Shown here one piece after another: positions 1 to 12,956 of a stretch of DNA of 20,013 bases; the stretch's first letter is position 1; the number at the start of each line of letters is the position of its first letter. A program made the position numbers and the translations under genes. The DNA comes from a virus, in IMG/VR virus record IMGVR_UViG_3300021373_003125, positions 1 to 20,013 of that record, one strand, 5' to 3'. The notes beneath the pieces were generated by a model. It was given only the letters and a program-made list of their open reading frames with translations. It searched no databases and was not told the DNA's origin.

Positions 1-5900
<5,900 letters not shown>

Positions 5901-5909
5901 TTTGAACCT

Positions 5910-8048
5910 CTATTCTTGCGATGCTACTTGGCCGGCCTCAATCGTCTGCGCGAAATATTCGAGCATCTGAGTGCCTAGTTCACTGGTCAGTTGTTCTGTA
6001 GAGATTTCGCTCTTGGTTTCCTGGAGATTAGACCCCAAGATCTCAATTCTTTGGAGTGCTCCTGTTCTAGAGCGTACTACTTTAAAACGCTCTGGCCCGA
6101 AATCGACGCCTATTCTGGCCCCCCGACCTTTCCAGAAATCAGCGAAATACCCCAAAATGCCATCACTCTCTTTTGATGCTAAGTCAATTACGTATGTCTT
6201 AAGCGTACCCATAGTAGACTTGAATAGGGCTAGCCTTCTTGCACCGTCCGCTTCACCTCGGAGTGAAGCTATCCGGGCACCGAGCCTGATCATGCCTTCA
6301 TTATGCTCTTCGCTACCCACGTTGTTATTAACTAGGAGAGTTTCGATTTCTATGCCATCCGCATTTACCGCGCTTTTGAACGCTCTTAAGTCTTTTGCTA
6401 GGTTGTAATTAAGTTTCGAAACATCAATCTGATTGGCCTGTGCCCTAATTGCATTTGCGACCCTTGCAGCATCAACCCGTGCGACATCAGTCGGTGAGGT
6501 CGAGAACGACCCGGTTCGCATATAGTTACCGAAACGGTCGAGGATGGTTGATTGGACCGCTGGATCACCTGCATAGATGGCGGCTGTCGCGTACATAATC
6601 GCACGTCTGTCGGCGTCATCCACTAGACGGGCAACGTCTTCAGGTGTTCGAACACCTAGCTCTTGTGCCCGACGTGCGCCGTAACTGATGTCCGCTTGTG
6701 TTGGTTGTGGATTTTCTTCCAACATGCGGATCACGTCCGCGATCGCAGGGTCCATATTAGTATCGGGGGAGGCTGTCGATGTTGATTCTGGTGCCTGATT
6801 ATTGGCTGCTCTACTGGCTTCTCTTCTGTTTATACCTTGTTGGGTTAGAGGTGAAACGCCGGAGTCGGGGTCTGTTGTTGCCTCACGAGCCGTGGGGAGA
6901 TTCTCATCATAATTCGCTTGAGCAGTCTCAAGCCGCCGCCGGGCGTTATCGAGCTGATTCTGTGCTCTTACCATCCGCCTATCCCCGGTCCAACGATTCA
7001 TTAACTTCGTGGCGGGTCCAACACCTTCGTTTTCCAACCGGGTTATTTCAGCTTCTGCACTACGAACAGCGCTGCTTGCTGAGTTGCGCTCCTCTACAAA
7101 GCGTTGCGGTGGTCGGAGCATAACGTCGGAATCCGAGCCCCCAGTTCTGCCGAGTGCACCTGAAACAGATCCAAGTTGACGCGCTCTATTTACGTTGTTT
7201 TCAAAACGCTCCATTGCCGTTGACTCAGAATCAGGTTCCCCCTCCCGCTCACGAGACAGGGGTGAATCTTCTAACCTTTCTTGGGCCGGGCTCTCTTCGG
7301 TATCGGGCTCTTCTGGTTGACCAAATGTTTGAAAGTGAGCAGTGAGATCGAGTCCCTCCTCTTCAGCCACTTCAAGCAACTCTGGATAGGTCATGTTAGA
7401 GAATGCTTCGTACACGGTGCGCCCTGCAGTAGGATCTGCATCGGTTATACCATCGAGGCTATCCAGCAGATCTTGACGAAGGCTGCCCAATTTGACCTGT
7501 GCGTTTACGGCTCTCTGCGTAAGCACCTGCTGAGAGCCAGGATTGACCTGAACGGCGTTGGCCAACATAGAGTTCAAACGTGACTGAGCCACGTCGTTTA
7601 TCTCATCTGATGAGAATTGTCTTACCAGATCATTAGGATCAGACGTTGCATTCTCAGTAATTGGCCTGCCACCCGTTCCTAGAAGTACGTATTGCCCTTT
7701 GTTAGGGCTGGCACCAATACCTGTAAATTCAAAATCAGGGTTGTTGGGGTTTCTAAAATAACTGCTATCCGCCCCAAAAAACGCTTGTTGTTGATCTGGT
7801 CGCCAGCTGGTTACATTAGAAACCCGATAACCCCCGCCCTCTACCGGCTTGATTAGGCCCCGCGACAGTAGATCGTTGAATGTCTCAGAATCTTCCATGT
7901 TTCTTAGTTCACGAGTCGCGGCCTGATTTGCTAAACGACGTGACTCGGTAATCTGTAGCTGATCGTCACGAGCAAGGCGTCGAGCATCGCCACCCATCGC
8001 GTAGTCAAGAGCCCCCAGTATTGACTGGCCTACTGTTGATCGAACCAT
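5910..8048 (-). CDS. Probable internal virion/ejection protein, 712 aa
   Basis: A single 712-aa frame starts at ATG 8048 with AGGAG 6 nt upstream and stops 9 bp before the giant gene. I do not recognise a specific family. The protein is hydrophilic, without signal peptide or clear membrane helices. Residues about 235-290 are an acidic, Pro/Glu/Ser-rich, probably disordered stretch (EEPDTEESPAQERLEDSP). A coiled-coil-like segment follows at about 320-390 (RSAEAEITRLENEG, RAQNQLDNARRRLETAQANY). The C-terminal third looks helical and globular. Position after the adaptor genes and two small Ala/Gln-rich proteins, and before a giant P5-like protein, matches the internal-core or ejection protein block of podoviruses. 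A tail component is the alternative. Function is inferred from position. Confidence 0.75.
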   Translation of the reverse strand: MVRSTVGQSILGALDYAMGGDARRLARDDQLQITESRRLANQAATRELRNMEDSETFNDLLSRGLIKPVEGGGYRVSNVTSWRPDQQQAFFGADSSYFRNPNNPDFEFTGIGASPNKGQYVLLGTGGRPITENATSDPNDLVRQFSSDEINDVAQSRLNSMLANAVQVNPGSQQVLTQRAVNAQVKLGSLRQDLLDSLDGITDADPTAGRTVYEAFSNMTYPELLEVAEEEGLDLTAHFQTFGQPEEPDTEESPAQERLEDSPLSREREGEPDSESTAMERFENNVNRARQLGSVSGALGRTGGSDSDVMLRPPQRFVEERNSASSAVRSAEAEITRLENEGVGPATKLMNRWTGDRRMVRAQNQLDNARRRLETAQANYDENLPTAREATTDPDSGVSPLTQQGINRREASRAANNQAPESTSTASPDTNMDPAIADVIRMLEENPQPTQADISYGARRAQELGVRTPEDVARLVDDADRRAIMYATAAIYAGDPAVQSTILDRFGNYMRTGSFSTSPTDVARVDAARVANAIRAQANQIDVSKLNYNLAKDLRAFKSAVNADGIEIETLLVNNNVGSEEHNEGMIRLGARIASLRGEADGARRLALFKSTMGTLKTYVIDLASKESDGILGYFADFWKGRGARIGVDFGPERFKVVRSRTGALQRIEILGSNLQETKSEISTEQLTSELGTQMLEYFAQTIEAGQVASQE

Positions 8049-8057
8049 CTCTGTCTC

Positions 8058-8669
8058 CTAAATACCGGGGATCATAAATAGGGCGGCTGCGCCTAATGAC
8101 CCAAGTGTGGAATAAGTTTGCGCCCGAGATTGGGCTCTCGCATTTTGATAGGCTTGGTTACGGGCTGACGCATTTGCCGCCGACTGACCAAGTTGATTCT
8201 GAGATGTTTCGTTCACGCCTTGCCCAACATTGATCAGTTCGTTCAGTAGCCCGGTGTTCATTTCACGCTGCGCTAACCGGGCATCGTTGACTGATTGGGC
8301 GCCGCCCAACGTGTTCGACAACTCTAGCCTACGATCCATCTGCTGCCTCTGTGCCGGGGTAAGCTGTCCGCCGTAACGGGATGCGTTACGTTGCGCGACA
8401 CCACGCGTGAGTGCAGAGGCAGACGCCACATCTTCACGTGCCTGATCAATGAGACTAGTATCATTCTGAGACTGTGCGATCAGGTCGTTTTCAAAGTCGC
8501 CATAGTTGTTAATAAAGTCTAAATATTCGTTACGGGTAATATCAGCGAAAGCCTGATCTGGGTTACTGACGCTGGGTAAGTAGCCCAAGCTACCAGTACT
8601 GTTAAACCCGCGCCCCGTCATATTCCCGATAAAAGGCTCAAGCTGGCCCATACCTCTTGCATAAACCAT
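8058..8669 (-). CDS. Small Ala/Gln-rich virion protein with hydrophobic C-terminus (ejection-protein-like), 203 aa
   Basis: It starts at ATG 8669; the upstream gene's TGA and this ATG share one base (TGATG), so translation is probably coupled. The middle and end are rich in Ala, Gln, Asn and Arg and predicted helical (RGVAQRNASRYGGQLTP, SAANASARNQAYQNARAQS). The last 18 residues form a hydrophobic tail (LGSLGAAALFMIPGI). Short Ala/Gln-rich proteins with a hydrophobic end in this location are typical of podovirus internal virion or ejection proteins such as the T7 gp14 class. No sequence-level family match can be claimed by eye. Confidence 0.7.
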   Translation of the reverse strand: MVYARGMGQLEPFIGNMTGRGFNSTGSLGYLPSVSNPDQAFADITRNEYLDFINNYGDFENDLIAQSQNDTSLIDQAREDVASASALTRGVAQRNASRYGGQLTPAQRQQMDRRLELSNTLGGAQSVNDARLAQREMNTGLLNELINVGQGVNETSQNQLGQSAANASARNQAYQNARAQSRAQTYSTLGSLGAAALFMIPGI

Positions 8670-9304
8670 CAGCCTCTCCCAAACAGACTACCAAGAGTCT
8701 GATTTTCTGTTTTGAAGGTACCGTCCTTCAGTTTGATAGGATTTCCATTTGCATCACGGGCGATCCCTTCAGAAGAAAACACGCTGCCTGTGCTCTGGTA
8801 ATTGTCGTAACCTTTGGCGAGACCTGCCGTGCCGATTTGCGCGGCTGCATTTAGCTTGGCCTGTGCCACATCTTGGTTATTCTTGGCTCTTGCAAGGGCG
8901 TCAGACGTCGAAAGACGTGCTGCCTGTGCCATACCAGTCTGTGCTGTTGCCGCCTGCTTACGGGCTGATTTCAGCACGTTAGTCTTCATCATGTTCTCGA
9001 TGTCTTTGGCGGACCTGTTAGCGACCCCAAGTTGGCCTTGGTAAGCCTGAGCCATGTCTCCGGCGGTGCTTATGTTTTGAGCCCGCTGATAGCTCGGAGC
9101 GGTAAGCGCCTGCATCGTGTCTGCATTACCCCGTCCGCGCAGTGTTTTCTTAGCTCCGTCGCCTGTCGCGGCTTTGTCGCGCATCTGCTGAAGGAGGGGG
9201 TCATACTTCTCTTTGAAGTAGCGGTACTGCGCCATCGCAACAGAGGCACTTGCACGATCTGCTGCGGTTGGTTGGTAGTCCTTTTTCTTTGGTTTACTGC
9301 CCAT
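8669..9304 (-). CDS. Small Ala/Gln-rich putative internal virion protein, 211 aa
   Basis: It starts at ATG 9304, overlapping the end of the GNAT-like gene by 11 bp, with GAGG 8 nt upstream. The N-terminus is Lys-rich (MGSKPKKKDYQPTAADRAS), followed by an aromatic segment (QYRYFKEKYDPLLQQMRD). Residues about 65-165 are Ala/Gln/Met-rich and helical. The C-terminus is Gly/Asn-rich and ends in GSLFGRG. Composition and place, paired with the next 203-aa protein, suggest a virion core or ejection protein. The family was not recognised with certainty. Confidence 0.7.
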   Translation of the reverse strand: MGSKPKKKDYQPTAADRASASVAMAQYRYFKEKYDPLLQQMRDKAATGDGAKKTLRGRGNADTMQALTAPSYQRAQNISTAGDMAQAYQGQLGVANRSAKDIENMMKTNVLKSARKQAATAQTGMAQAARLSTSDALARAKNNQDVAQAKLNAAAQIGTAGLAKGYDNYQSTGSVFSSEGIARDANGNPIKLKDGTFKTENQTLGSLFGRG

Positions 9305-9725
9305 GAACTGGCCTCGTGTATATTCTAGTATCTAACCTCCATCCCTCACTACGTAGGTATGGTTCGATTTCATCTACTTGAGTCCACGTCTCCAAAGAAG
9401 TGCACTCTAATTCTCTTGCCACATTTTCAAAGAATGGGGAATACCTAAGAATATTGTGAGTGCCGCGCTCTTCTGCCCACGCAGTCCAAAGAAATAATGT
9501 TTTCTTGTTGTTGAACTCATCGATCTTAACGGTGGTAACGACGAAGCCTTCAGGCGCTGTAAACAATAGCGCTTCGCCAGACAGGCAGGCAGCGTATATA
9601 TCCTCGGGTCGCCACGTCAGGTGGCGATTTTCGTCCAGTATTTCCTGAAGACCGAGCTTTACCCAATCCCAAACTTCACGGATGTTCGCTACTTGGGGGT
9701 TAGAAGAAGGTTCTCCGACCTGCAT
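9294..9725 (-). CDS. GNAT-like small phage protein, 143 aa
   Basis: The start at ATG 9725 has AGGAG about 10 nt upstream and overlaps the end of the upstream adaptor-like gene by 26 bp. The order of elements resembles a compact GNAT (N-acetyltransferase) fold: an N-terminal helix (VWDWVKLGLQEIL), a strand pair around ALLFTAPEGFVVTTVKID, a hydrophobic strand with Trp (TLFLWTAWAE), a helix (YSPFFENVARELECTSL), and a C-terminal LRSEGWRLDTRIYTRPV, like the closing Gly-Trp segment of such proteins. I see no clear acetyl-CoA loop (Q/RxxGxG/A). Similar small GNAT-like proteins occur in podovirus structural modules, including the T7 gp13 region. Catalytic activity is doubtful and a structural role is more likely. 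Confidence 0.65.
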   Translation of the reverse strand: MQVGEPSSNPQVANIREVWDWVKLGLQEILDENRHLTWRPEDIYAACLSGEALLFTAPEGFVVTTVKIDEFNNKKTLFLWTAWAEERGTHNILRYSPFFENVARELECTSLETWTQVDEIEPYLRSEGWRLDTRIYTRPVHGQ

Positions 9726-10383
9726 ACTTGCGTTTACTCCTACCTTTGTGGATGCCGCCGTAATTAGTCTTAGCTGCTACAGGCATATCGCCGCTTCTAG
9801 CGATCCGCTCTGCGCTTTCCAAACCTTGTGTGTAGAGAGAGTTGTATACACCGGCGCCGTTGTAGTCAGTCCATTCCTGACCCGGCATACGTAAGAGCCG
9901 GGTTAACGTGCCGTTAACAATCACGTCGTGGAAATCATTCATGATGTAATCGTCACACGCTGTGGAAGTACGTGTAGGCTTCAACACAACGCGGAGAATG
10001 ATTGCATTTGCCTGAGTCGCAGAAGGTGTTGGGACCAACCAGAACAGATCCTGGCCCTCTTTAATAAAGTACTCAGGAGTGCCGCTATCTGTTCGCCACT
10101 TCGGGTTACGCTGTTCAAGTAGAGTACTCGTAGTCGGCTCCAGCGGGTTGCCGTCAAATAGCACGTGACGTATGCGATGCACTACGGTTCCGTTTGGAGG
10201 CTCTAAGTCGTACTCATGCACATTGGCGATCGCTGTAACCGGGTCCAGCTCAGCTTGGTAGATACCTGTCCGCTCGCACATATCAATAACCGCTGCGCGA
10301 ACATGCCGTTCGATCAACGTGTCGGGACAACCTGGTGCTGATGCAATAATCTCGGGGAGAAGGCTCTCATATGTTACTGCCAT
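9700..10383 (-). CDS. Adaptor/head-completion-like protein (second copy of a tandem pair), 227 aa
   Basis: It starts at ATG 10383, four bases after the stop of its neighbour, with an AGGA site inside the neighbour's last codons. It shares with the preceding 226-aa gene the MAVT start, the size and the layout: N-terminal helices with a Cys-containing stretch (RAAVIDMCERTGIYQAEL), a strand region with a Pro-Pro turn (EYDLEPPNGTVVHRIRHV), a strand with conserved-looking YF and Trp (PEYFIKEGQDLFWLVPTP), and a C-terminal helix pair ending in Leu-rich and Trp segments (TRLLRMPGQEWTDYN, AESAERIARSG-like). The C-terminal 20 residues are very basic. Proteins of this layout are portal-adaptor or tail-tube A-like components. 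The call is medium confidence. Confidence 0.65.
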   Translation of the reverse strand: MAVTYESLLPEIIASAPGCPDTLIERHVRAAVIDMCERTGIYQAELDPVTAIANVHEYDLEPPNGTVVHRIRHVLFDGNPLEPTTSTLLEQRNPKWRTDSGTPEYFIKEGQDLFWLVPTPSATQANAIILRVVLKPTRTSTACDDYIMNDFHDVIVNGTLTRLLRMPGQEWTDYNGAGVYNSLYTQGLESAERIARSGDMPVAAKTNYGGIHKGRSKRKYAGRRTFF

Positions 10384-10387
10384 CTAG

Positions 10388-11068
10388 CTATATCCTGCCT
10401 GTATCCCGCTCAAAGTTCGGGGTTGTTACCTGATCAACCTGGCCCTTACCCGTAACCGACTGTAGGAACAATTGGTAGTGTTGGGCGGCGCGTTGGTTGT
10501 TCGCTGCATATTCAGCGTCTTTGGAATAGGCCCGATAAAGGACATAATCCATAATCGCGTTTGCGTATATATCAGCAATGCCGATGTTGTCAGATGCTGT
10601 AACCGAATCCGGGTTCTTCGAATACACAATTTCGATATAGGCATTACCGCTCACGCCGGGGTAAACGTAAAAGTTGCGCGGGTTCTGCTCATCGTAAATG
10701 TAATGCTTTACGATATTTGTATGAGCGGCTTGTCCGGTAACGCTTGGATCATGCCAGTCCGGTGTCTGTGCGTTTAGGATGTCAGGCTGGACTAGCCGTA
10801 TCGACCGCTTACCGGTCCCACCACTTGCTGCAGACATATTACGAACAACCTTCAGTAAGCGGTTGCCGGCACCAGGAATATCCTGCTTCGTACCATCTAC
10901 TAATGTAATGGTCGCGTTAACAGCATTCGCATCTGGTTTGAATAAGGTGATCTCTCGTTGCGCGTCATTCACCCAATAGACTAACTCGGCCTGCGGCCAA
11001 CGTATGCCAGTTACATCTTGGATAGTGCTTTGGACCCTATCGATGATACTTCCTACGGTGACTGCCAT
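10388..11068 (-). CDS. Phage adaptor protein (DUF6682-like), 226 aa
   Basis: It starts at ATG 11068, with AAAGGA about 10 nt upstream, 12 bp after the preceding gene. The sequence follows the DUF6682/phage adaptor pattern: an N-terminal helix pair (GSIIDRVQSTIQDVTGIRWP, then ELVYWVNDAQREITLFKPDA), a strand (KQDIPGAGNRLLKVVRNM), a PDWHDPSVTG-like turn, a HYIYDEQNPRNFYVYPGV strand pair, IEIVYSKNP, and a C-terminal helical section (IYANAIMDYVLYRAYSKDAE, AAQHYQLFLQ). Such proteins sit under the portal and join head to tail. The next gene is a likely distant paralogue. Confidence 0.75.
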   Translation of the reverse strand: MAVTVGSIIDRVQSTIQDVTGIRWPQAELVYWVNDAQREITLFKPDANAVNATITLVDGTKQDIPGAGNRLLKVVRNMSAASGGTGKRSIRLVQPDILNAQTPDWHDPSVTGQAAHTNIVKHYIYDEQNPRNFYVYPGVSGNAYIEIVYSKNPDSVTASDNIGIADIYANAIMDYVLYRAYSKDAEYAANNQRAAQHYQLFLQSVTGKGQVDQVTTPNFERDTGRI

Positions 11069-11080
11069 TTCCGGTTTCCT

Positions 11081-11482
11081 TTAGGAACGTGTGACTTCTG
11101 CCCACGCCTTCTCACGTTCGTCTACAGGTACTGTCTCCCCGAACCTACGGGTGATAACAGCGGCTTTAGGGGTGTTGTCGGAAAGTTTGAAATCCCCTGG
11201 ATTGCCGTCTAGATAGATCTCTCTCATGACTGCAACTAAACGCTCATGTTTGTCTTGGGCAATAAGCTGGTCCAACTTATCCTCAACAACTTCTTCGACA
11301 CCGACTTCTTTCACTACGATGTCTTCGATCAACGAGGTGGCATCGTCTACAAGTTTCGCGCCCATCTGCAGTGCCGCGTAACCTATGTCTTCGCTGACTT
11401 CGGTTTCTACGTTCGCCTGAAATAACTTCACAGCTCCATGCAATGTCGCAACTCGTATATCGGTGGGACAAATTACTTTCAT
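11081..11482 (-). CDS. Small head-associated protein of unknown function, 133 aa
   Basis: The ATG at 11482 is chosen over an upstream one at 11515 because GGAG lies 6 nt before it and the longer version would start inside the capsid-gene hairpin. The N-terminus, KVICPTDIRVATLHGAVKLF, is followed by an acidic VETEVSEDIGYAALQMGAK segment. The pattern of a short beta domain and a helix recurs in small unnamed proteins directly after phage capsid genes. The middle is acidic and helical (SLIEDIVVKEVGVEEVVEDK). It may be a head-completion or capsid-decorating component, but no function can be named. Confidence 0.65.
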   Translation of the reverse strand: MKVICPTDIRVATLHGAVKLFQANVETEVSEDIGYAALQMGAKLVDDATSLIEDIVVKEVGVEEVVEDKLDQLIAQDKHERLVAVMREIYLDGNPGDFKLSDNTPKAAVITRRFGETVPVDEREKAWAEVTRS

Positions 11483-11504
11483 ATTTACTCCGTCAAAAGG
11501 GGGT

Positions 11505-11527
11505 GGCCCCCCCATGAAGGGGGGACC
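11505..11527 (-). terminator. GC-rich hairpin after capsid gene
   Basis: On the minus strand a 9-bp stem (GGTCCCCCC / GGGGGGGCC, one G-T pair) closes a 5-base loop, 15 bp beyond the capsid stop codon at 11542. A CCCCC run and TTTT follow a few bases later. It is either a partial terminator that lowers expression of downstream genes relative to capsid, or an mRNA-stabilising 3' structure. It lies before the ribosome-binding site of the next gene. Confidence 0.55.
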
Positions 11528-11541
11528 GGGGGGGAGGACTC

Positions 11542-12690
11542 TTACTGAGCAGTGTCCAGTGCAATAACGCCGAAGTCCTGGACGTTGCCAGAAGTGTCAG
11601 AGTTATATTTTGGTTTACGGAGGCCAAAGATTTTGCCTACCGAGATACCAGACTGGTTACCATAGTCGAAGGTGTCTTCGACAATTTCAGGTAGACCAAT
11701 GTCAGCCATCGCCAGAGCCTGAGCGCCACAGAAGAGGGCACGTCCACCGACAACGTCAGCGTCTGCACCCCATTTGTAGCCAGCCGCACCGGCGTTGCCC
11801 GAAGTACCAGTTGTTGCGCCAGAAGTGTTAAACACGTGACGGAACTCGTGGACCATAACACCGTCTACCATCAAGCTAGAGGAACCTGAGAAGAGCGAGT
11901 TAGACTCACCGCGTACGCCGGCATTACGGACGTTTGCAAGGAAGTCTGAGTCGAGCTTCAGGTCAGCCATTTGCTGTGGTGTGACGAACAGATGGAAGGT
12001 TTCTTGGTTGCCTGCGCCACGGATACCACGGATGTAGTTATCTTTGGCATAAGCCTTCAAGTTAACGATACAGGCGTAGCTGATTTTGTCAGCTGCTGTG
12101 ACAGCAGTGGTATCACCTGCAACAAGTCCGCTTGTAGCGTCCCAACGACGGTGACGATCAGCAGTTGGAGCAGATACGTCTGATGCAAACTCAAGGTCTA
12201 CAAGCTCGTGGCCTGCGGAACCGGAAGTTGCACGAAGTGCACCGTTGTTTTTGTGCGTGTAAGCGACGCCTGACAGGGTCAGGAACGACAGCTGGTCACA
12301 GCGGTCAGCCATAGCGTAGGCTAGGGCGTCACGAGACTGCTCACGGAAGTTTACGACGGTCTTCTGGTCAGCCATCCGGCCTGCGATGCGGTTAGCAAAG
12401 CGAAGCTGATCAAGCTCGATGGTGATGTCGTACGCACGGAGGGCTTCTTCGTTGCCTTCCAGAGTATTATCACCAGTGATACCGTCACCAGTCATGTCAG
12501 CAAGCAACGTGATGTTTGCTTTTGTGCCTTTAGCAGACTTAGTCAGCTCAGTGATACGCTGTACCATAGCGTTTGAGCCAGAACCTGCGAACTGGTTGAT
12601 GAAAGATTGGTTACGTGCGACGCGCCAAAAGTCACGACTCCACGCCTGAAGCTGGTCGCCAGAAAGCGTACCAAAATTGGTAAGTGCCAT
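11542..12690 (-). CDS. Major capsid protein, N4-gp56 / DUF4043 family, 382 aa
   Basis: It starts at ATG 12690 with AAAGGAG about 8 nt upstream. The sequence has the family's hallmarks: N-terminal SGDQLQAWSRDFWRVARNQS and FINQFAGSGSNAMVQRITEL, then KGTKANITLLADMTGDGITGD, the LEGNEEALRAYDITIELDQL segment (a region conserved in N4-gp56-type coat proteins), FREQSRDALAYAMADRCDQL, and later a QQMADLKLDSDFL helix and a long C-terminal beta region. The fold is expected to be HK97-like. It follows the scaffold gene but is separated from it by a 266-bp regulatory gap with its own promoter, as expected for the most highly made virion protein. No N-terminal processing site is visible. Confidence 0.92.
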   Translation of the reverse strand: MALTNFGTLSGDQLQAWSRDFWRVARNQSFINQFAGSGSNAMVQRITELTKSAKGTKANITLLADMTGDGITGDNTLEGNEEALRAYDITIELDQLRFANRIAGRMADQKTVVNFREQSRDALAYAMADRCDQLSFLTLSGVAYTHKNNGALRATSGSAGHELVDLEFASDVSAPTADRHRRWDATSGLVAGDTTAVTAADKISYACIVNLKAYAKDNYIRGIRGAGNQETFHLFVTPQQMADLKLDSDFLANVRNAGVRGESNSLFSGSSSLMVDGVMVHEFRHVFNTSGATTGTSGNAGAAGYKWGADADVVGGRALFCGAQALAMADIGLPEIVEDTFDYGNQSGISVGKIFGLRKPKYNSDTSGNVQDFGVIALDTAQ

Positions 12691-12891
12691 TGCTAGGCTC
12701 CTTTAGTTAGGGCTAAGTTTTCACAGCCGCGTTAATGGAGCGGCAAATCCGTTCCCCGTATCGTGAGGCGACGTATTTGCAGTTGCTTTACGAGCAATGA
12801 CCTCGACACATTTAACGCCTGTGTAGGCGACAACGGTATTTTAGTGTGTCCGACCACAACCTGATGTCGCACAGGTAAGCGAGAAGTTAAT

Positions 12892-12920
12892 ATATTAGCC
12901 AAGCTAATAATATTTGACAA
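12892..12920 (-). promoter_or_regulatory. Sigma70-like promoter for capsid and downstream genes
   Basis: On the minus strand TTGTCA (12915-12920) and TAATAT (12892-12897) are separated by exactly 17 bp. These are one mismatch (-35) and two mismatches (-10) from consensus. Transcription would start near 12885, leaving a leader of about 195 nt before the capsid ATG. Confidence 0.6.
12893..12909. promoter_or_regulatory. Palindrome inside capsid promoter (possible operator)
   Basis: TATTAGC and GCTAATA flank CAA, giving a perfect 7-bp inverted repeat that covers most of the -10 box and half of the spacer. This is where a repressor would block RNA polymerase. The neighbouring 10-bp palindrome TAATATATTA (12888-12897) overlaps it. 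No regulator gene is visible in the window. Confidence 0.4.
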
Positions 12921-12945
12921 GAGGCGTGTGGATAACACGCCTCTT
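12919..12945 (-). terminator. Perfect 11-bp hairpin after scaffold gene
   Basis: AAGAGGCGTGT (12919-12929) pairs with ACACGCCTCTT (12935-12945) around a 5-base loop. It lies 12 bp past the scaffold stop codon and abuts the -35 box of the capsid promoter. There is no strong T run after it on the minus strand, so it may be a weak terminator, an mRNA 3' stabiliser or a processing site. Confidence 0.6.
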
Positions 12946-12956
12946 ACCGTTAAATT

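Larger units (their letters stand above)
12691..12956 (-). other. Non-coding capsid-gene control region and leader
   Basis: This is the only sizeable gap in the minus-strand series. From right to left it holds a perfect 11-bp hairpin, a promoter, a palindrome within the promoter, and a leader of about 195 nt. The leader contains small hairpins (12816-12829, stem CGCCT/AGGCG) and ends in a strong ribosome-binding site. A possible 68-aa frame crosses it but begins upstream of the promoter, without a convincing ribosome site. Confidence 0.6.

Noticed and set aside
12732-12938. 68-aa minus-strand frame in the capsid leader region
   Set aside because: Its ATG lies upstream of the predicted transcript start, within the hairpin region, and lacks a ribosome site.
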